The notes beneath the pieces were generated by a model. The model searched no databases. It was not told the DNA's origin and saw only the letters and a program-made list of their open reading frames with translations. Both the position numbers and the translations under genes were made by a program. Shown one piece after another: positions 1 through 9,999 of a DNA stretch of 42,500 nt. The DNA lies in assembly GCA_009760855.2 (NCBI GenBank), contig WPIO01000088.1, forward strand, positions 1,292,501 through 1,335,000, given 5' to 3'. How positions within the stretch are numbered: position 1 is the stretch's first letter; each line of letters starts with the position of its first letter. The stretch is from Cristatella mucedo. Lineage: Eukaryota; Bryozoa; Phylactolaemata; Cristatellidae.

Positions 1-414
1 GTGCGCTTACGCGTGCCGCCATTGTGCTCGGGCTGCAGCTCGTCACGTGACTGTGACACATTCTCCAGTATGTGAAAGCATATGTAAAAGTAAAATATAA
101 ATGCAATAAAATATAAATAAAATAAAATAGAGTAAATAGTAAGTATACCTGTAAGTAAAAATATATAGTGACGTTTATTTTCCAGTGAATATGAAAAGTG
201 CCTGGATAGAGATCCAGTTCTCTAAGGGCGTTATATAGATGTCCTAATATATATTATCATTAGCATTATCATGTACACGCACGGCTATTTAAAGTTGCAC
301 GTCAGTGCAACGGGATGAAAGTGTATTCATTTAGACACTTACAAAGCGTTATAGTATCGCCTGATTACAGTATCGCAGTTTTTATCGGAGGCGTTTTGCA
401 TTGTAGCACCAGTA
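1..414. other. AT-rich unannotated stretch with a LINE/SINE-like tail at 190-250
   Basis: No coding signal recognised. Positions 70-175 are AT-rich low-complexity sequence. At about 190-250 the sequence AAAGTGCCTGGATAGAGA and its partner arm TTCTCTAAGGGCG resemble the hairpin tail shared by the LINE and SINE B families of this window. Confidence 0.4.
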
Positions 415-776
415 CTGATTCGTATGCTCCCAAAGCCTGGAACTCCCTCCCGACCTGCGTCACAACATCCCCTGACTTGACCACATTTAAAAAGAACTTA
501 AAAACACACCTATTTAGGACAGCATTTAGTGGGTCCCTCTGATTCGTCATTCATGTGCTTATGCGTGCTGACACTGTGCATGCTGCCACTAACCACACTT
601 GCATGCTGAGCCTGTGCATGTCACCCCTAACCATGTTATTCATTGTTTGTTTTTCAAGCATGCTACCGCTAACCATTCGATCGTGTTTCCTTTGCAGCAA
701 ATGTAAAGCGCCTAGAAAGAGATTGAATTCTCTGAGGGCGCTTTATCAAGTGCATTATTATTATTATTATTATTAT
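415..776 (+). mobile_element. CR1/L2-like LINE, 3' end (ORF end plus 3' UTR and tail)
   Basis: The reading frame ends with APKAWNSLP, then TTFKKNLKTHLFRTAF and a stop: the normal C-terminus after the reverse transcriptase of CR1/L2-type elements. The 3' UTR follows, with three spaced CTAACCA motifs, then the conserved hairpin (AAAGCGCC ... GGGCGCTTT) and (ATT)8. It is 5' truncated, as usual for LINEs. Confidence 0.85.
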
Positions 777-905
777 GGTGCTCGCCCTGACCAAGGTCAA
801 TGTGAGCGTATTTGATGGCCGAGGTCGCGGGCTCGAGCCCTGTGGCACACGCAAAGTGCCTGAATAGAGATTAAGTTCTCTTAGGGTGCTATACAAAGGA
901 GTTAT
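777..905 (+). mobile_element. SINE family B (tRNA-like head, LINE-type tail)
   Basis: The stretch GGTCGCGGGCTCGAGCCC resembles a tRNA B box with its T arm. It is followed by AAAGTGCCTGAATAGAGAT and TTCTCTTAGGGTGCTATAC, the hairpin found at LINE 3' ends here. A SINE borrowing the tail of its LINE partner is the simplest reading. Confidence 0.55.
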
Positions 906-1055
906 ATATTTCTTTTATTTTATAGTTTGGAGTTGAGCCAGCCACAACGAACAGCAGCAGCTGCGAACTACTAAAACCTAATGAATTTGTAAACAGACAA
1001 ACGCAAATTCACTTGTCGGTTGAGCGAATTGCGAAACTGCCCAGAGATAAAGAGA

Positions 1056-1059
1056 GTGA

Positions 1060-1141
<82 letters not shown>

Positions 1142-1276
1142 AAGGAGAGAGAGAGAAAGAGAGAGAGAGAGAGTCAAAGAGCGAGAGAAAAAGAGAGAGA
1201 GAGAGAAAGAGAAAGAGCAAGAGAGAAAGGAAGAGGAAGAGAGAGAGAGAAAGAGAGAGAGAGCGAGAGAGAGGCA
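1056..1276. repeat. (GA)n microsatellite
   Basis: Pure GA for about 80 bases, then interrupted GA/GAAA to 1276. It produces long open but meaningless reading frames on both strands. Confidence 0.97.
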
Positions 1277-2230
1277 GAGGCCAATCGCCGGATCTGTGGC
1301 GCAGCTCGCCCGCGAATGCCTTCCGAAGGAGAGAATGTCGCCGCGTAACGGGGGGGGGGAGTAGAATGTCGCCGCGCGTGGAGCCGGTGACTTAGGTTTT
1401 TGGTGCTCTTTTTCGGCGTCTGTTCCGGTTCCGGTCGGCATTCCTTCACCGGACTAATCGAAGCGCACTTTAAATGGGAAGGCTTGCTGCCAGGATATCC
1501 GGGGGCAGAGCGGCGGAGGCGGCAGCAGCAGCAGCACGCCCCGGCGCTCGAAGTCAGGCACCCTCTGTCTGCAGAGCACCTGCGAACGACGCGTCGCCTA
1601 CGGTTAGATAGGTCGCGACCTTGACACGACCGCGCTCGCGTACAATGACAGTTCGCTAACGCATTTACGCGCAGGCGCGAGCGTAAGCGATTTTGCCCCA
1701 TTTCGCCCCATTTAGAGTCGTTACCAGTTAGTGTCTCAAGTAAAGATCACTAGCCTTTAATTAAAGTGGCAATTATTAATTATTTTTAATTTATTATTTA
1801 CTTTTTATTAATTATTAATTAAAAAATTAAACTCCTTTAATTAAAGTGATTACGAAAACTTGGCTGAACTCCGTCAACTGTGAGCAAGACATGCTTCTCA
1901 GCGCTAAGCATGCTGCCCGCGTCCTGTCCTAAATACGCCGTCTTAAATCGGCAGCAGCATGTCTCCTCCATTCTTAGAGCTTCCACGTCTGGAAGCCCAC
2001 GTCCGTAAGGTTGACAATTGATTTCTTGACGTGGCTGACACAAGAGCGGCGAGCGAGTCAATTGGAACAACGATCGATGGACAAGCGGCGATGACGCACG
2101 CAGCGATAAGAGCATGACAGGCGATGACGAACAGCTGTAAAGGAGACCACGTGATCAGGCCTCGTGTGCAAATTGCAGCAGCTGTAAAGGAGAAGAGATT
2201 CTGCTTCGGCAAGCGAGAGAGCGTCTGCGG
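1277..2230. other. GC-rich stretch, then AT-rich block with paired palindromes; no gene seen
   Basis: Positions 1300-1700 are CpG-rich. Positions 1750-1850 are AT-rich and carry CTTTAATTAAAG twice, at 1755 and 1835. The remainder shows no reading frame or splice pattern that I can support. Confidence 0.4.
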
Positions 2231-2232
2231 TG

Positions 2233-2258
2233 CTCTCTCTCTCTCTCTCTCTCTCTCG
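2233..2258. repeat. (CT)n microsatellite
   Basis: Uninterrupted CT tract of about 26 bases. Confidence 0.95.
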
Positions 2259-2317
2259 CTTGCGCGTATACTTTTTTGTACTAATATGAAAATGATGCAT
2301 GGCGACAAAAATGAACA

Positions 2318-2376
2318 GGCTCGATCACATCCGGCTCGATCACATCCGGCTCGATCACATCCGGCTCGGGCACTCC
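2318..2376. repeat. 15-bp minisatellite, four copies
   Basis: GGCTCGATCACATCC three times in perfect tandem plus a fourth diverged copy. Confidence 0.93.
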
Positions 2377-2561
2377 CGCTTCCGGCAGGGATTTAGGGCT
2401 GAATTCCGTGCAACGAATGTGCGTATCGCGCTGAGGGACGACATTTTTAAATAAGCAGGAGCAGTGCAAATATATGTTATGCATTGAATACTGTGTATTA
2501 ATTAGTTGATAATCCGACCCAATTTATTAATCTAGTGACACGAGAGAATTAAATATATTTC

Positions 2562-3693
2562 TAATAGTAGTATTAGTAATACATTTGTACAGCACCTACA
2601 GAGAACTAAATCTCTTTCTAGGAACTTTATATTTGCTATAAAGGAAGCACGATTAAACGGTTAGTAGTTACATGGACAATGCCAACAAATAAATCACGGG
2701 TCAAGGCGACATACGCAGTATCAACACGTGAATATGGTTAGTGGCTGCTTGCAGAGTGGCACCACGCATAAGCGCATAACAGGCAATTCATAAGGACCCA
2801 CTAAATGTCTGTCAAATCAGGGGCGTTTTTGTATTATTGTAAAATCATATCATAGTGGCGATTGGGAGGTGTCTTCGTGACGTTGGCTGGGAGTGAGTTC
2901 CAGGCCTTGGGAGCATACGAACTGCAGGCATGGTCTCCAAAGGATTATTTGTGGTTCGTGCTAGGTATAGCTACACGATTTGAGTCAGAAACGTTGATGG
3001 CACTACGCTTAGCCTGGTGGGGAAAGTAGATTTGACAGGTAGGCAGGAGTCAGAGAATGAAGGTGAAGCTAAACGAAAGTGACCTTGACCGTGAAGTCCA
3101 TGCGCCGCTGAATTAGGAGCCAGTGCAGGTCGACGTGAAGTGGTGTCTCACCTCACGCTCATGACAGGAGAAACTCCGAGGAGGAGCTGCCGAGTTTGGT
3201 ACTAAATGCAAGCGCCTGATTGCACAGGCCGGTTGACCAGCCAGCAGTGAGCTACAGAAGCCGAGAATGGATGTTCACAAATGCATGGACCAATTTGGAT
3301 GTAGCGTCCTTGTCTAAGCAAGCCCGAGTTTTAGTTATGTTATGTAGCTGAAAGTTGGCAGAATTTTTTGTGGAGCTGATGTGGTCGTCTAATGAAAGGT
3401 CACTTTGGAACAGGAAACCGAGCAATCGTGCAGATGCTACGGGAGATATTCTGAAAGAGCCCATTTTGAGGGCTAAGCTTTCCAATTTATGAGTCCCACT
3501 TGGTTTGCCCACAGCTAGTAATCTGGCTTTACTGTCATTTAATGTGAGAAAGTTTGCTGCCCCCCAGGTACGGATGTCATCGATACATCGCAGCTCAGGA
3601 GTTGAGAGACGTCGTCACGCTGGACGGCTGGGAGGGATCAAAGCAAAGGTACAAATGACATAGCTTCATCTGCATAGACGTGAAAGCCTAGAT
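2562..3693 (-). mobile_element. CR1/L2-like LINE, 3' kilobase, inactive
   Basis: Read on the minus strand it runs from a degraded YADD region (3690-3660) through GSFRISPVASARLLGFLFQS, SLDDHISS and SKLVHAF to the 3' UTR and hairpin tail at about 2562-2640. Frameshifts and stops break the frame. At its inner end the sequence folds back on itself (3680-3707). Confidence 0.85.
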
Positions 3694-3889
3694 TTCTAGG
3701 CTTTCACTTTGCACATGACGGAAGTTAAGCTATTATTAAGCCATTATCGATCGGATAGTGATAACATGTAGTGACAACAATGTCAGCACGCACTTCAGCA
3801 GTCAAAGGTCACTGTATAACAGATGGTGGACTGAGAAAATGTTACGAGAAATGAGAATGGACGTCTTAACTTTTTTCCTATACCGTTAG

Positions 3890-4091
3890 GTGATCTCAGA
3901 ATGTAAAGTGCCTAGAAAGAGGTTTAGCTCTCTAAGGTCGCTATATTAAATGTAATAATAATAATATTATTCTTATTATGTCGGTCGCAAGTTCCAGGCG
4001 GCATATGGGACCACTTGAACTGAAGGCACGGTCTGCAAAGGATTTAAGGTTTAGGGTTTAGGGTTTAGCAAGTGCATTATTATTATTATTA
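3890..4091. mobile_element. LINE fragments in both orientations around a TTTAGGG tract
   Basis: 3890-3980 is a plus-strand LINE tail (AATGTAAAGTGCCTAGAAAG ... (AAT)n). 3981-4044 matches the minus strand of the LINE coding end (AGTTCCAGGC ... GGCACGGTCT). 4045-4066 is TTTAGGG-type repeat, and 4067-4091 is another plus-strand tail end with (ATT)n. Confidence 0.65.
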
Positions 4092-4285
4092 AGGTCGGTT
4101 AGAGACTTAGCGAAGTGCCTTGCGTAAGATGAGCGGGTGGCACGATACTCAGGCTGATTGGAAAGGATTGGGGAATGACCTTGAAACCCGAAGTCGATGC
4201 GCTGCTCGACGGGAAGCCTCAGCCTGCAGATCGTTGAGACGTGGCATACTGAGGCAGTGGTGACGTTCATGACAGACAAGCCACG
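4092..4285 (-). mobile_element. LINE fragment (C-terminal coding part)
   Basis: Antisense to the LINE region at about 6900-7080; shared words include AATGACCTTGA and GTCGATGCGCTGCT. Short and broken. Confidence 0.6.
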
Positions 4286-4379
4286 CGGCAGAGTTTCAGT
4301 AACTGTGTGCGTCTTACTGAATACAAAGAAAGACCTGCAGTTTCGAGGTACAGGAGTCTATATGAACTGTCTAAACTAA

Positions 4380-4480
4380 CTACAAATGTATCTCGCTACA
4401 GTTTATGTAAAGTGCCTAGAAAAAGAGCCTCGTAGAGCGCTATACAATTTATTTTTATTGTTAATTTATTGTTATTTATA
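4380..4480 (+). repeat. LINE 3' hairpin tail
   Basis: TGTAAAGTGCCTAGAAA, a shortened loop and GAGCGCTATACAA, then a T-rich end. Confidence 0.6.
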
Positions 4481-4484
4481 TCAA

Positions 4485-4690
4485 AAAAATGTACGGACTA
4501 GCTTGGCTGTTGAATCCTTGTCTAAACAAAGCCCAAATGTTGCTATGTTATGTACCTTGAAGTAGGCAGACTTGATTGTGGAGCTGAAGTGGTCATGCTA
4601 GCTAAAAGTAATCTAGTTAAAGGTCATGCATGCTAGCTAAAGGTCAATTTTGAACTGGACACCCATATCCCGAGTGGAGTTTACACGAGA
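4485..4690 (-). mobile_element. LINE fragment, antisense, with an internal duplication
   Basis: Matches the minus-strand LINE copy at 3285-3420 (CCTTGTCTAA, GTTATGTA, GTGGAGCTGA). The words ATGCTAGCTAAA and AGGTCA are duplicated around 4600-4640. Confidence 0.6.
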
Positions 4691-4739
4691 TATGCTGGCC
4701 CAGCCAACTAATGACATCCTATGAGCAATGAGGACGGAA

Positions 4740-4850
4740 ATGTCACTTCCCTAGCGCTGCTAGATCTATCAGCTGCATTTCACACCATTGATCACGATGT
4801 TCTACTTGAACGATTGAGAACAACGATCGGTCTGGCAGACGAAGCACTGG
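4740..4850 (+). mobile_element. LINE reverse transcriptase fragment
   Basis: Reads LALLDLSAAFHTIDHDVLLE, the conserved block with the first catalytic aspartate of CR1-type reverse transcriptases (usual form DLSAAFDTIDH). It is cut off by the GA-rich satellite that starts at 4857. Confidence 0.75.
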
Positions 4851-4856
4851 CGTGGT

Positions 4857-5222
4857 GAGAGAAAGAGAGAGAATAGGGGAGGGGAAGAAAGAGGGAGAGA
4901 GTGGAGAGAAAGAGAGAGAGGGAGAGAGAGAGAGAAAGAGGGAGAGAGTGGAGAGAAAGAGATAGAGTAGGAGACTGAGAGAAAGAGAGAGAGAGAGACA
5001 GACAGACAGAGACAGACAGACAGAGACAGACAGAGACAGACAGAGACAGCGACAGAGACAGCGACAGAGACAGCGACAGAGACAGCGACAGAGACAGCGA
5101 CAGAGACAGCGACAGAGACAGCGAAAGAGACAGCGACAGAGACAGCGACAGAGACAGCGACAGAGACAGCGACAGAGACAGCGACAGAGACAGCGACAGA
5201 GACAGAGAAAGACAGAGAACGA
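4857..5222. repeat. GA-rich compound satellite with a GACAGCGACAGA 12-mer array
   Basis: GA/GGGA repeats to about 4998, then GACA, then GACAGCGACAGA in tandem from about 5043 to 5206 (around 13 copies, one GCGAAAGA variant). The 12-base unit keeps all reading frames open. Confidence 0.95.
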
Positions 5223-5419
5223 GAGGGGAGAGGAAAAATAAGCCTAGAGGAAGGAATGAATGAAGGAGATAAAGGAATAAATACAAAGAGAATCCAAAAA
5301 TTCTTATGTCCACGATCAATCATCTGCTTGAACGTTCCCACGTTAGCTCCTTACCTAGTAATCCTGTGATGATCCAACTGATCGCTTTTTTGTCAAAAAA
5401 CAGACAAGATCGGGGAGTC

Positions 5420-7481
5420 TATCCTTAGGGTAGCAGCATTCCTCTGAATTCCTGTCCCTCTATTCCGTTCAGCATCTCAATGTCTACATTTAAGGAGGCT
5501 ACTGGTGACCTCATCCTGAAGTTCCTGAATCCCAATCGAAGAAGACAACAAGTCCTCTAGAATCCATGTCCCACTGTTCTGCTTCTACGATGTATAGATC
5601 TGCTGCGTTCATGCATAACTAACATCATAAATATGTCATTAGACTCAGGTCGTGTCTCAGCACCTTTCAAAAAGGTTGTAGTCAGGCCACTACTCAAGAA
5701 AGCAACACAAGACCAAGAGAACTTGAGGAGCAACTACCGCCCAGTCTCCCTTCTACCATTCCTATAAAAGATACTGGAACGAGTCGTGGCAGACCAGCTG
5801 AACACGATATTGAAACTTCAAACCTTGCTAGTAAGTTACAGTCCGGTTTTAGAGATAATCACTCCGCAGAGTCAGCGTTGCTTCGGGTATATAACGACCT
5901 ACTTAGGAATGCAGAATTAACTAGAGTATCTCTGCTTGTTGTGCTCGATCTTTCGACAGCTTTTGATACTATCGATCACCAAGTCCTTCTTGAGTGCCTC
6001 TCATCTCGCCCGGGCATCACTGGAACTGCAAGGCAACGGTTTAAGCACTATCTCACTGGGAAGTTCCAGAGTATTGATGTGAACGAGAAACGATCATCAG
6101 TGGAACCACTGAACTGGGTTACCTCAGAGTGTCCTCTGTGCTTGGCCCGCTTCTCATCGCAGTTTACACGCTCCCTTTTGCCGATGTGATTGCCAAACAC
6201 AGCCTCGGCTTTCACTTCTATGCAGATGACACTCAGTTGTAATAATAATCATAATAATAATAATGCACTTGATAAAGCGCCCTCAGAGAACTCAATATCT
6301 CTAGGCGCTTTGCATTTGCTGCAAAGGGAAATGCAATTGAATGGTGAGTAACATCAGGCTTGATAAACAGACAAAAATGAATAACATGGTACCTTTGCTT
6401 TGATACCTTCCAGACCTCGAAGCACGTCGAATTCTCTCAACTCTCTTGCTACATGTATTGATGACATCCGCATAAGGATGATGACAGAAAACTTCCTTAA
6501 ATTGAATGATGATGAAAAGAGCTTATTAGTTATGGGTGAACAAATTGCGAATAAGAAATCGGAAAGGCTGACGCTCAAAATCGGCTCTGCCAGCATATCT
6601 CCTGTTGAATGTACGCAAAATCTAGGTATCATTTTACGAAGTGGCTTTTCGTTAGATGACCACATCAGCTCCACAGTCAAGTCTTCCTACTTTTAGCTAC
6701 ATAACATCGCTAAAATTCGGGCTCGTTTAGATAAGGATACCACATCTAAGTTGGTCCATGCATTTGGGACAAACCGTTTTGACTTCTGCAACTCACTGCT
6801 TACTGGCCTACCGGCATGTGCAATCAGGCGATTGCAGCTGGTGCAAAACTCTGCAGCAAGGCTTGTCTGTCGTGAGCGTTGCAGTTGCCACGTCACACTA
6901 CTTCTCGCCGAACTGCACTGGCTACCAGTCAAGCAACGGATCGACTTCAAGGTTTTGTCGCTCACTTTTAGGTCACTTCATTCTTTGGCTCGAGCCTACC
7001 TATCAGATCTACTCCTCCACCAGGCTAAGCATCTTACCACCCGCTTTTCCGAATCGAATCGTTTACCTAGACGTCCCTTCGTACACCTCGTACAAACCTC
7101 AAATCCTTGGAGATCCTGCCTTTGGTCCAAATGATCCCAAAGCCGGGTCCTACTACCGACTGGCGTTGCGACATATTCTGGCTTGACGACAATTACAAAG
7201 AAGCTACAGATGCATTTAGCTATCACAGCATTTAGTTGGTTCTTTGGGTTCATTCTTTGTGTGATTATGCGTGCTGGCACTGTGCATGCGGCCGCTAACC
7301 ACATTTGCAGGCTGACCCTGTGCATGTCACCCCTAACCATCTTATGCTTGCTGACATTCAGCATGCAACCGCTAACCATTCGATCACGCTTTCTTTGAAG
7401 CAAATGTAAAGTGCCTAACAAGAGATTGTGTTCTTCGGGGTCGCTGCGTGCAATGATAATTATTATAATTATTATTATTAA
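5420..7481 (+). pseudogene. CR1/L2-like LINE, longest copy, broken reverse transcriptase
   Basis: Covers the linker before the reverse transcriptase (SLDSGRVSAPFKKVVVRPLL at 5640-5700), SNYRPVSLLPF, LLVVLDLSTAFDTIDHQVLL (5935-5995), FYADDTQL (catalytic YADD at 6219-6230), the thumb region (LKIGSASISPVE, SLDDHISS, LVHAF, FDFCNSLLTGLP), the C-terminal part, the 3' UTR and the hairpin with (ATT)n. Stops near 5766 and a frameshift near 6125 break it, and an inverted LINE tail (6241-6392) sits just after YADD. The 5' part (ORF1, endonuclease) is absent. Confidence 0.88.
6241..6392 (-). mobile_element. LINE 3' end nested in the LINE copy, opposite orientation
   Basis: Starts with (AAT)n, then the hairpin in antisense (AAAGCGCCCTCAGAGAACTC ... 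GGCGCTTTGCATTTG) and about 80 bases of 3' UTR. It interrupts the sequence between CAGTTGT and ACCTTTGCTTTGAT, which is continuous in the copy at 13180. Confidence 0.85.
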
Positions 7482-8230
7482 AGGAAGAGGAAAGGGGTGG
7501 TTCACGACTGGTGAGAAACATTTAAGAAAAGGCGTGAGAAAAGCGCGAACATTATTAAAACCGCAAAAGGTAAAGGTCAAGGTCAACTGCTAAAGGTCAA
7601 GGTGCTAGCAGCATTTATTAAATACGCAAAAATTCCGCCAGAATTAGGCAATCACTCTACTGAAAATCCTCAGCAGTCATATTTTGGTAGTTTCATTGTA
7701 TCTGACTGCCTTTGCGAGCGCTGAGCCCAAAACAAGGAAATGAGTGTGGCCGGATGTAAGGCACACACGCTGGGTGAAATGCATACAAGCTGAATCGGTT
7801 GCTCGCCGTCCCGAAAATTAATTTGGAGCGACAAGGAAATCCTCTGCTTGCGAATTTACGCAAATCAATCAATGGGCAACAGCACTTAATCGAAGCTTGA
7901 TCGAAGGAGCAGAGCACGCGCTGTGCTATGCTGCCCAACGTAAGCATGTTAATGAAAAGTGCGTAGCTAAAGTGGATAACTCCAGGGATTGTTTTCAGCG
8001 ATACCGAGCATCAGGCTCAATTTTTGGTGGGACATATTTTATGGCGTAGCCTTTTCCCCCCTTTTTGTACATGCACATGCACATGTATCTGACGTACATA
8101 CACATGCACATGCACACGCATCTGTGCCGACGGTGCTTTGGATGCGAGATCACGAGATCTCGCTCAGCGGTTAGCTGAATTGCATCGAAATTAAAATCTT
8201 TTGGCAACCAGTGGTCTAGTGGGAGTGATG
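7482..8230. other. No gene seen; nuclear-receptor-like half sites at 7570-7604
   Basis: TAAAGGTCAAGGTCA and TAAAGGTCAAGGTGC lie 20 bases apart. TCAAGGTCA is the extended half site bound by orphan nuclear receptors. Around 8070-8120 there are ACATGCACATGC-type alternating repeats. No supportable reading frame. Confidence 0.3.
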
Positions 8231-8256
8231 CTAAGATTGCTACGAACTCAATTGCC

Positions 8257-8340
8257 GGAAATGACGCAAATGACGCAAATGACAAAAATGACGCAAATGC
8301 GCAAAGTGCGCATTTGCGTCATTTACGATTTGCGTCATCG
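8257..8340. repeat. TGACGCAAA repeats ending in an 18-bp palindrome
   Basis: AATGACGCAA occurs three times in tandem-like spacing (8259-8300). The last copy is the left arm of a perfect inverted repeat, 8286-8303 with 8307-8324, loop AAG. TGACGCAA resembles C/EBP-ATF composite sites. Confidence 0.8.
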
Positions 8341-8835
8341 AAGGTTAGTTTTGAAGATGCAGATGATGAGGCAGTTACATCTGCATCCTTGGAGCACGTC
8401 ATGTTTGAGGTCCCGTGTTGTAAAATCGGAAACCGATATAATAATAATAATAATAACAATAAATTTGTGGAGCGCTCCCCGTGTCGACAAAATCTCTTCA
8501 TATTCAAGTTAGACTTAAAGCTGGTGTGTGCAATGCCACGTGATCTCCTAGCCACGTGATCTTCTAGCCTCTGCATGTCGACCAAATTCTAGCGGTTACG
8601 ACAGTTACGCCGTTCGACGAATCGGCGCGATTCAGACGAATTGGTTTTCGAGCTCCGAATCCGACGGTGACATATTTTTTGGTAAAGCTCGTCTCGAAAG
8701 TCAACCAGTGGGCGTTTGCTCAGCTAAGAAATCTGTTTGAGATGTGGCTACGCATAGCACAGTCCATAGACTTAAGCGGAAGTCGGATAGAGCGGAAGCT
8801 AAACGCGTTCGCCTGTCTCAGGACAAGTGAAGAGA

Positions 8836-9310
8836 CGAAGGTCAAGCTGAAGCAGGAGATCAAGGTCACGGCGAAGGTCTGTCACAATGAAAGCTGCAAG
8901 AAGGGATGAGACTCGATAGTAATAACTCATTTTTTATGTTAGTAATCGGTAGCAATGTATGTTAGAGGTAGTAATGGTAACCGACGATGACTGAAGCGTT
9001 AGGGGACGCCACGGGCTTAGTAGACGCCTAGAATCCCTTGAATCTTCGAATCGACGCTGCGAAACCTACCGACGATGAAGGTCAAGGTGAAGGTCGGCCA
9101 AAATGAAAGCTGGATGAAGGGATGCGACCACCACTCGGTAGTGATGCATGTTAGAGCTTCGGCGAGGCGGCGAAGCCGAATGTTGACGCATCTTTGAAGC
9201 ATCGATGACCATGGATGCTAGGCTTCCTTGACTGAGCTTCTTTGGCTACACTTCCTTGACTACGCTTCCTTGGATGTTAGGCATTCCATGGATGCTACGC
9301 TTTCTTGACT
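8836..9310. repeat. Diverged direct repeats (GAAGGTCAAGGTGAAGGTC type)
   Basis: 8836-8970 and 9076-9152 share AAGGTCAAG, CAAAATGAAAGCTG, AGAAGGGATG and TAGTGATGCATGTTAGAG with substitutions. 9190-9310 repeats CTTCCTTGACTACGC and GGATGCTAGGC. No gene recognised. Confidence 0.55.
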
Positions 9311-9830
9311 ACGCCGTCGCTTCCTGCCTTTCGCGGGCGAAGGCGACGGCCGCCGGGACGCGCGCTGAAGCGGCTTTTCTGCCAGGCGCCAGCGCCGTCT
9401 GCCGACAGACCCGGCGCGTCAAGTAACGCCCTCGGGCACCAGCGAAACATCGGCGAACAGCGAAACAGCAAGAAATGGCAGCGGCGAAGCGACGCCGCTG
9501 CCGCCGACGCGACGACGGTGGCGGGGAGTCCTTCGGCTTGGCCTGCTTCACACTAGCTATCGCTCGGCCGAGCTGGGGCGACAGCGGCGGCGGCGGCGAA
9601 ATGGCGGCTCGCTCGGGTGCACGCTCAGTGCACGCGCGGCCGGCGCGCGGGCCCCCCAATTCGCGAAAGAGTTCAAGGGCAAAGCTCGAGAGTAAAGATT
9701 CTACTTCGTCCAGCGACGAAGCAGCGAATGGCGAAAGGGCGGCCTCGGCAAACGAACGGCAGGCGGCGGCCGTGGGCATCTGCAAAGAGCTGAGGACAGC
9801 TGCGCGGCGAGGAGACAGAGGAGGATGATT
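9311..9830. promoter_or_regulatory. CpG-rich stretch, possible CpG island
   Basis: High GC with frequent CG dinucleotides (GGCGACGGCCGCCGGGACGC type). Several overlapping open frames on both strands are compositional. It may mark a promoter, but no start or splice site can be tied to a gene. Confidence 0.3.
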
Positions 9831-9858
9831 TGTCATAGGATAACCTGCGACGGTGTCG

Positions 9859-9860
<2 letters not shown>

Positions 9861-9906
<46 letters not shown>

Positions 9907-9999
9907 CGCGCGAGAGAGAGAGAGAGAGCGAGAGAGAGGTAGAGCGAGAGAGAGAGAGAGAGAGAGAGACAGAGGTAGAGCGAGAGAAAGAGAGCAAGA
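9861..9999. repeat. (GA)n microsatellite
   Basis: GA repeat interrupted by GCGC, GGTAGAGC and GAAA; flanks the CpG-rich block. Confidence 0.96.

Noticed and set aside
971-1441. Long open frames across (GA)n on both strands, rich in SLSLS or ERERER
   Set aside because: Dinucleotide repeats leave frames open by composition; no conserved residues. The same holds at 4792-5341, 9309-10061, 16262-16622, 34716-35322, 39849-40722 and 41927-42493 (outside exon A).
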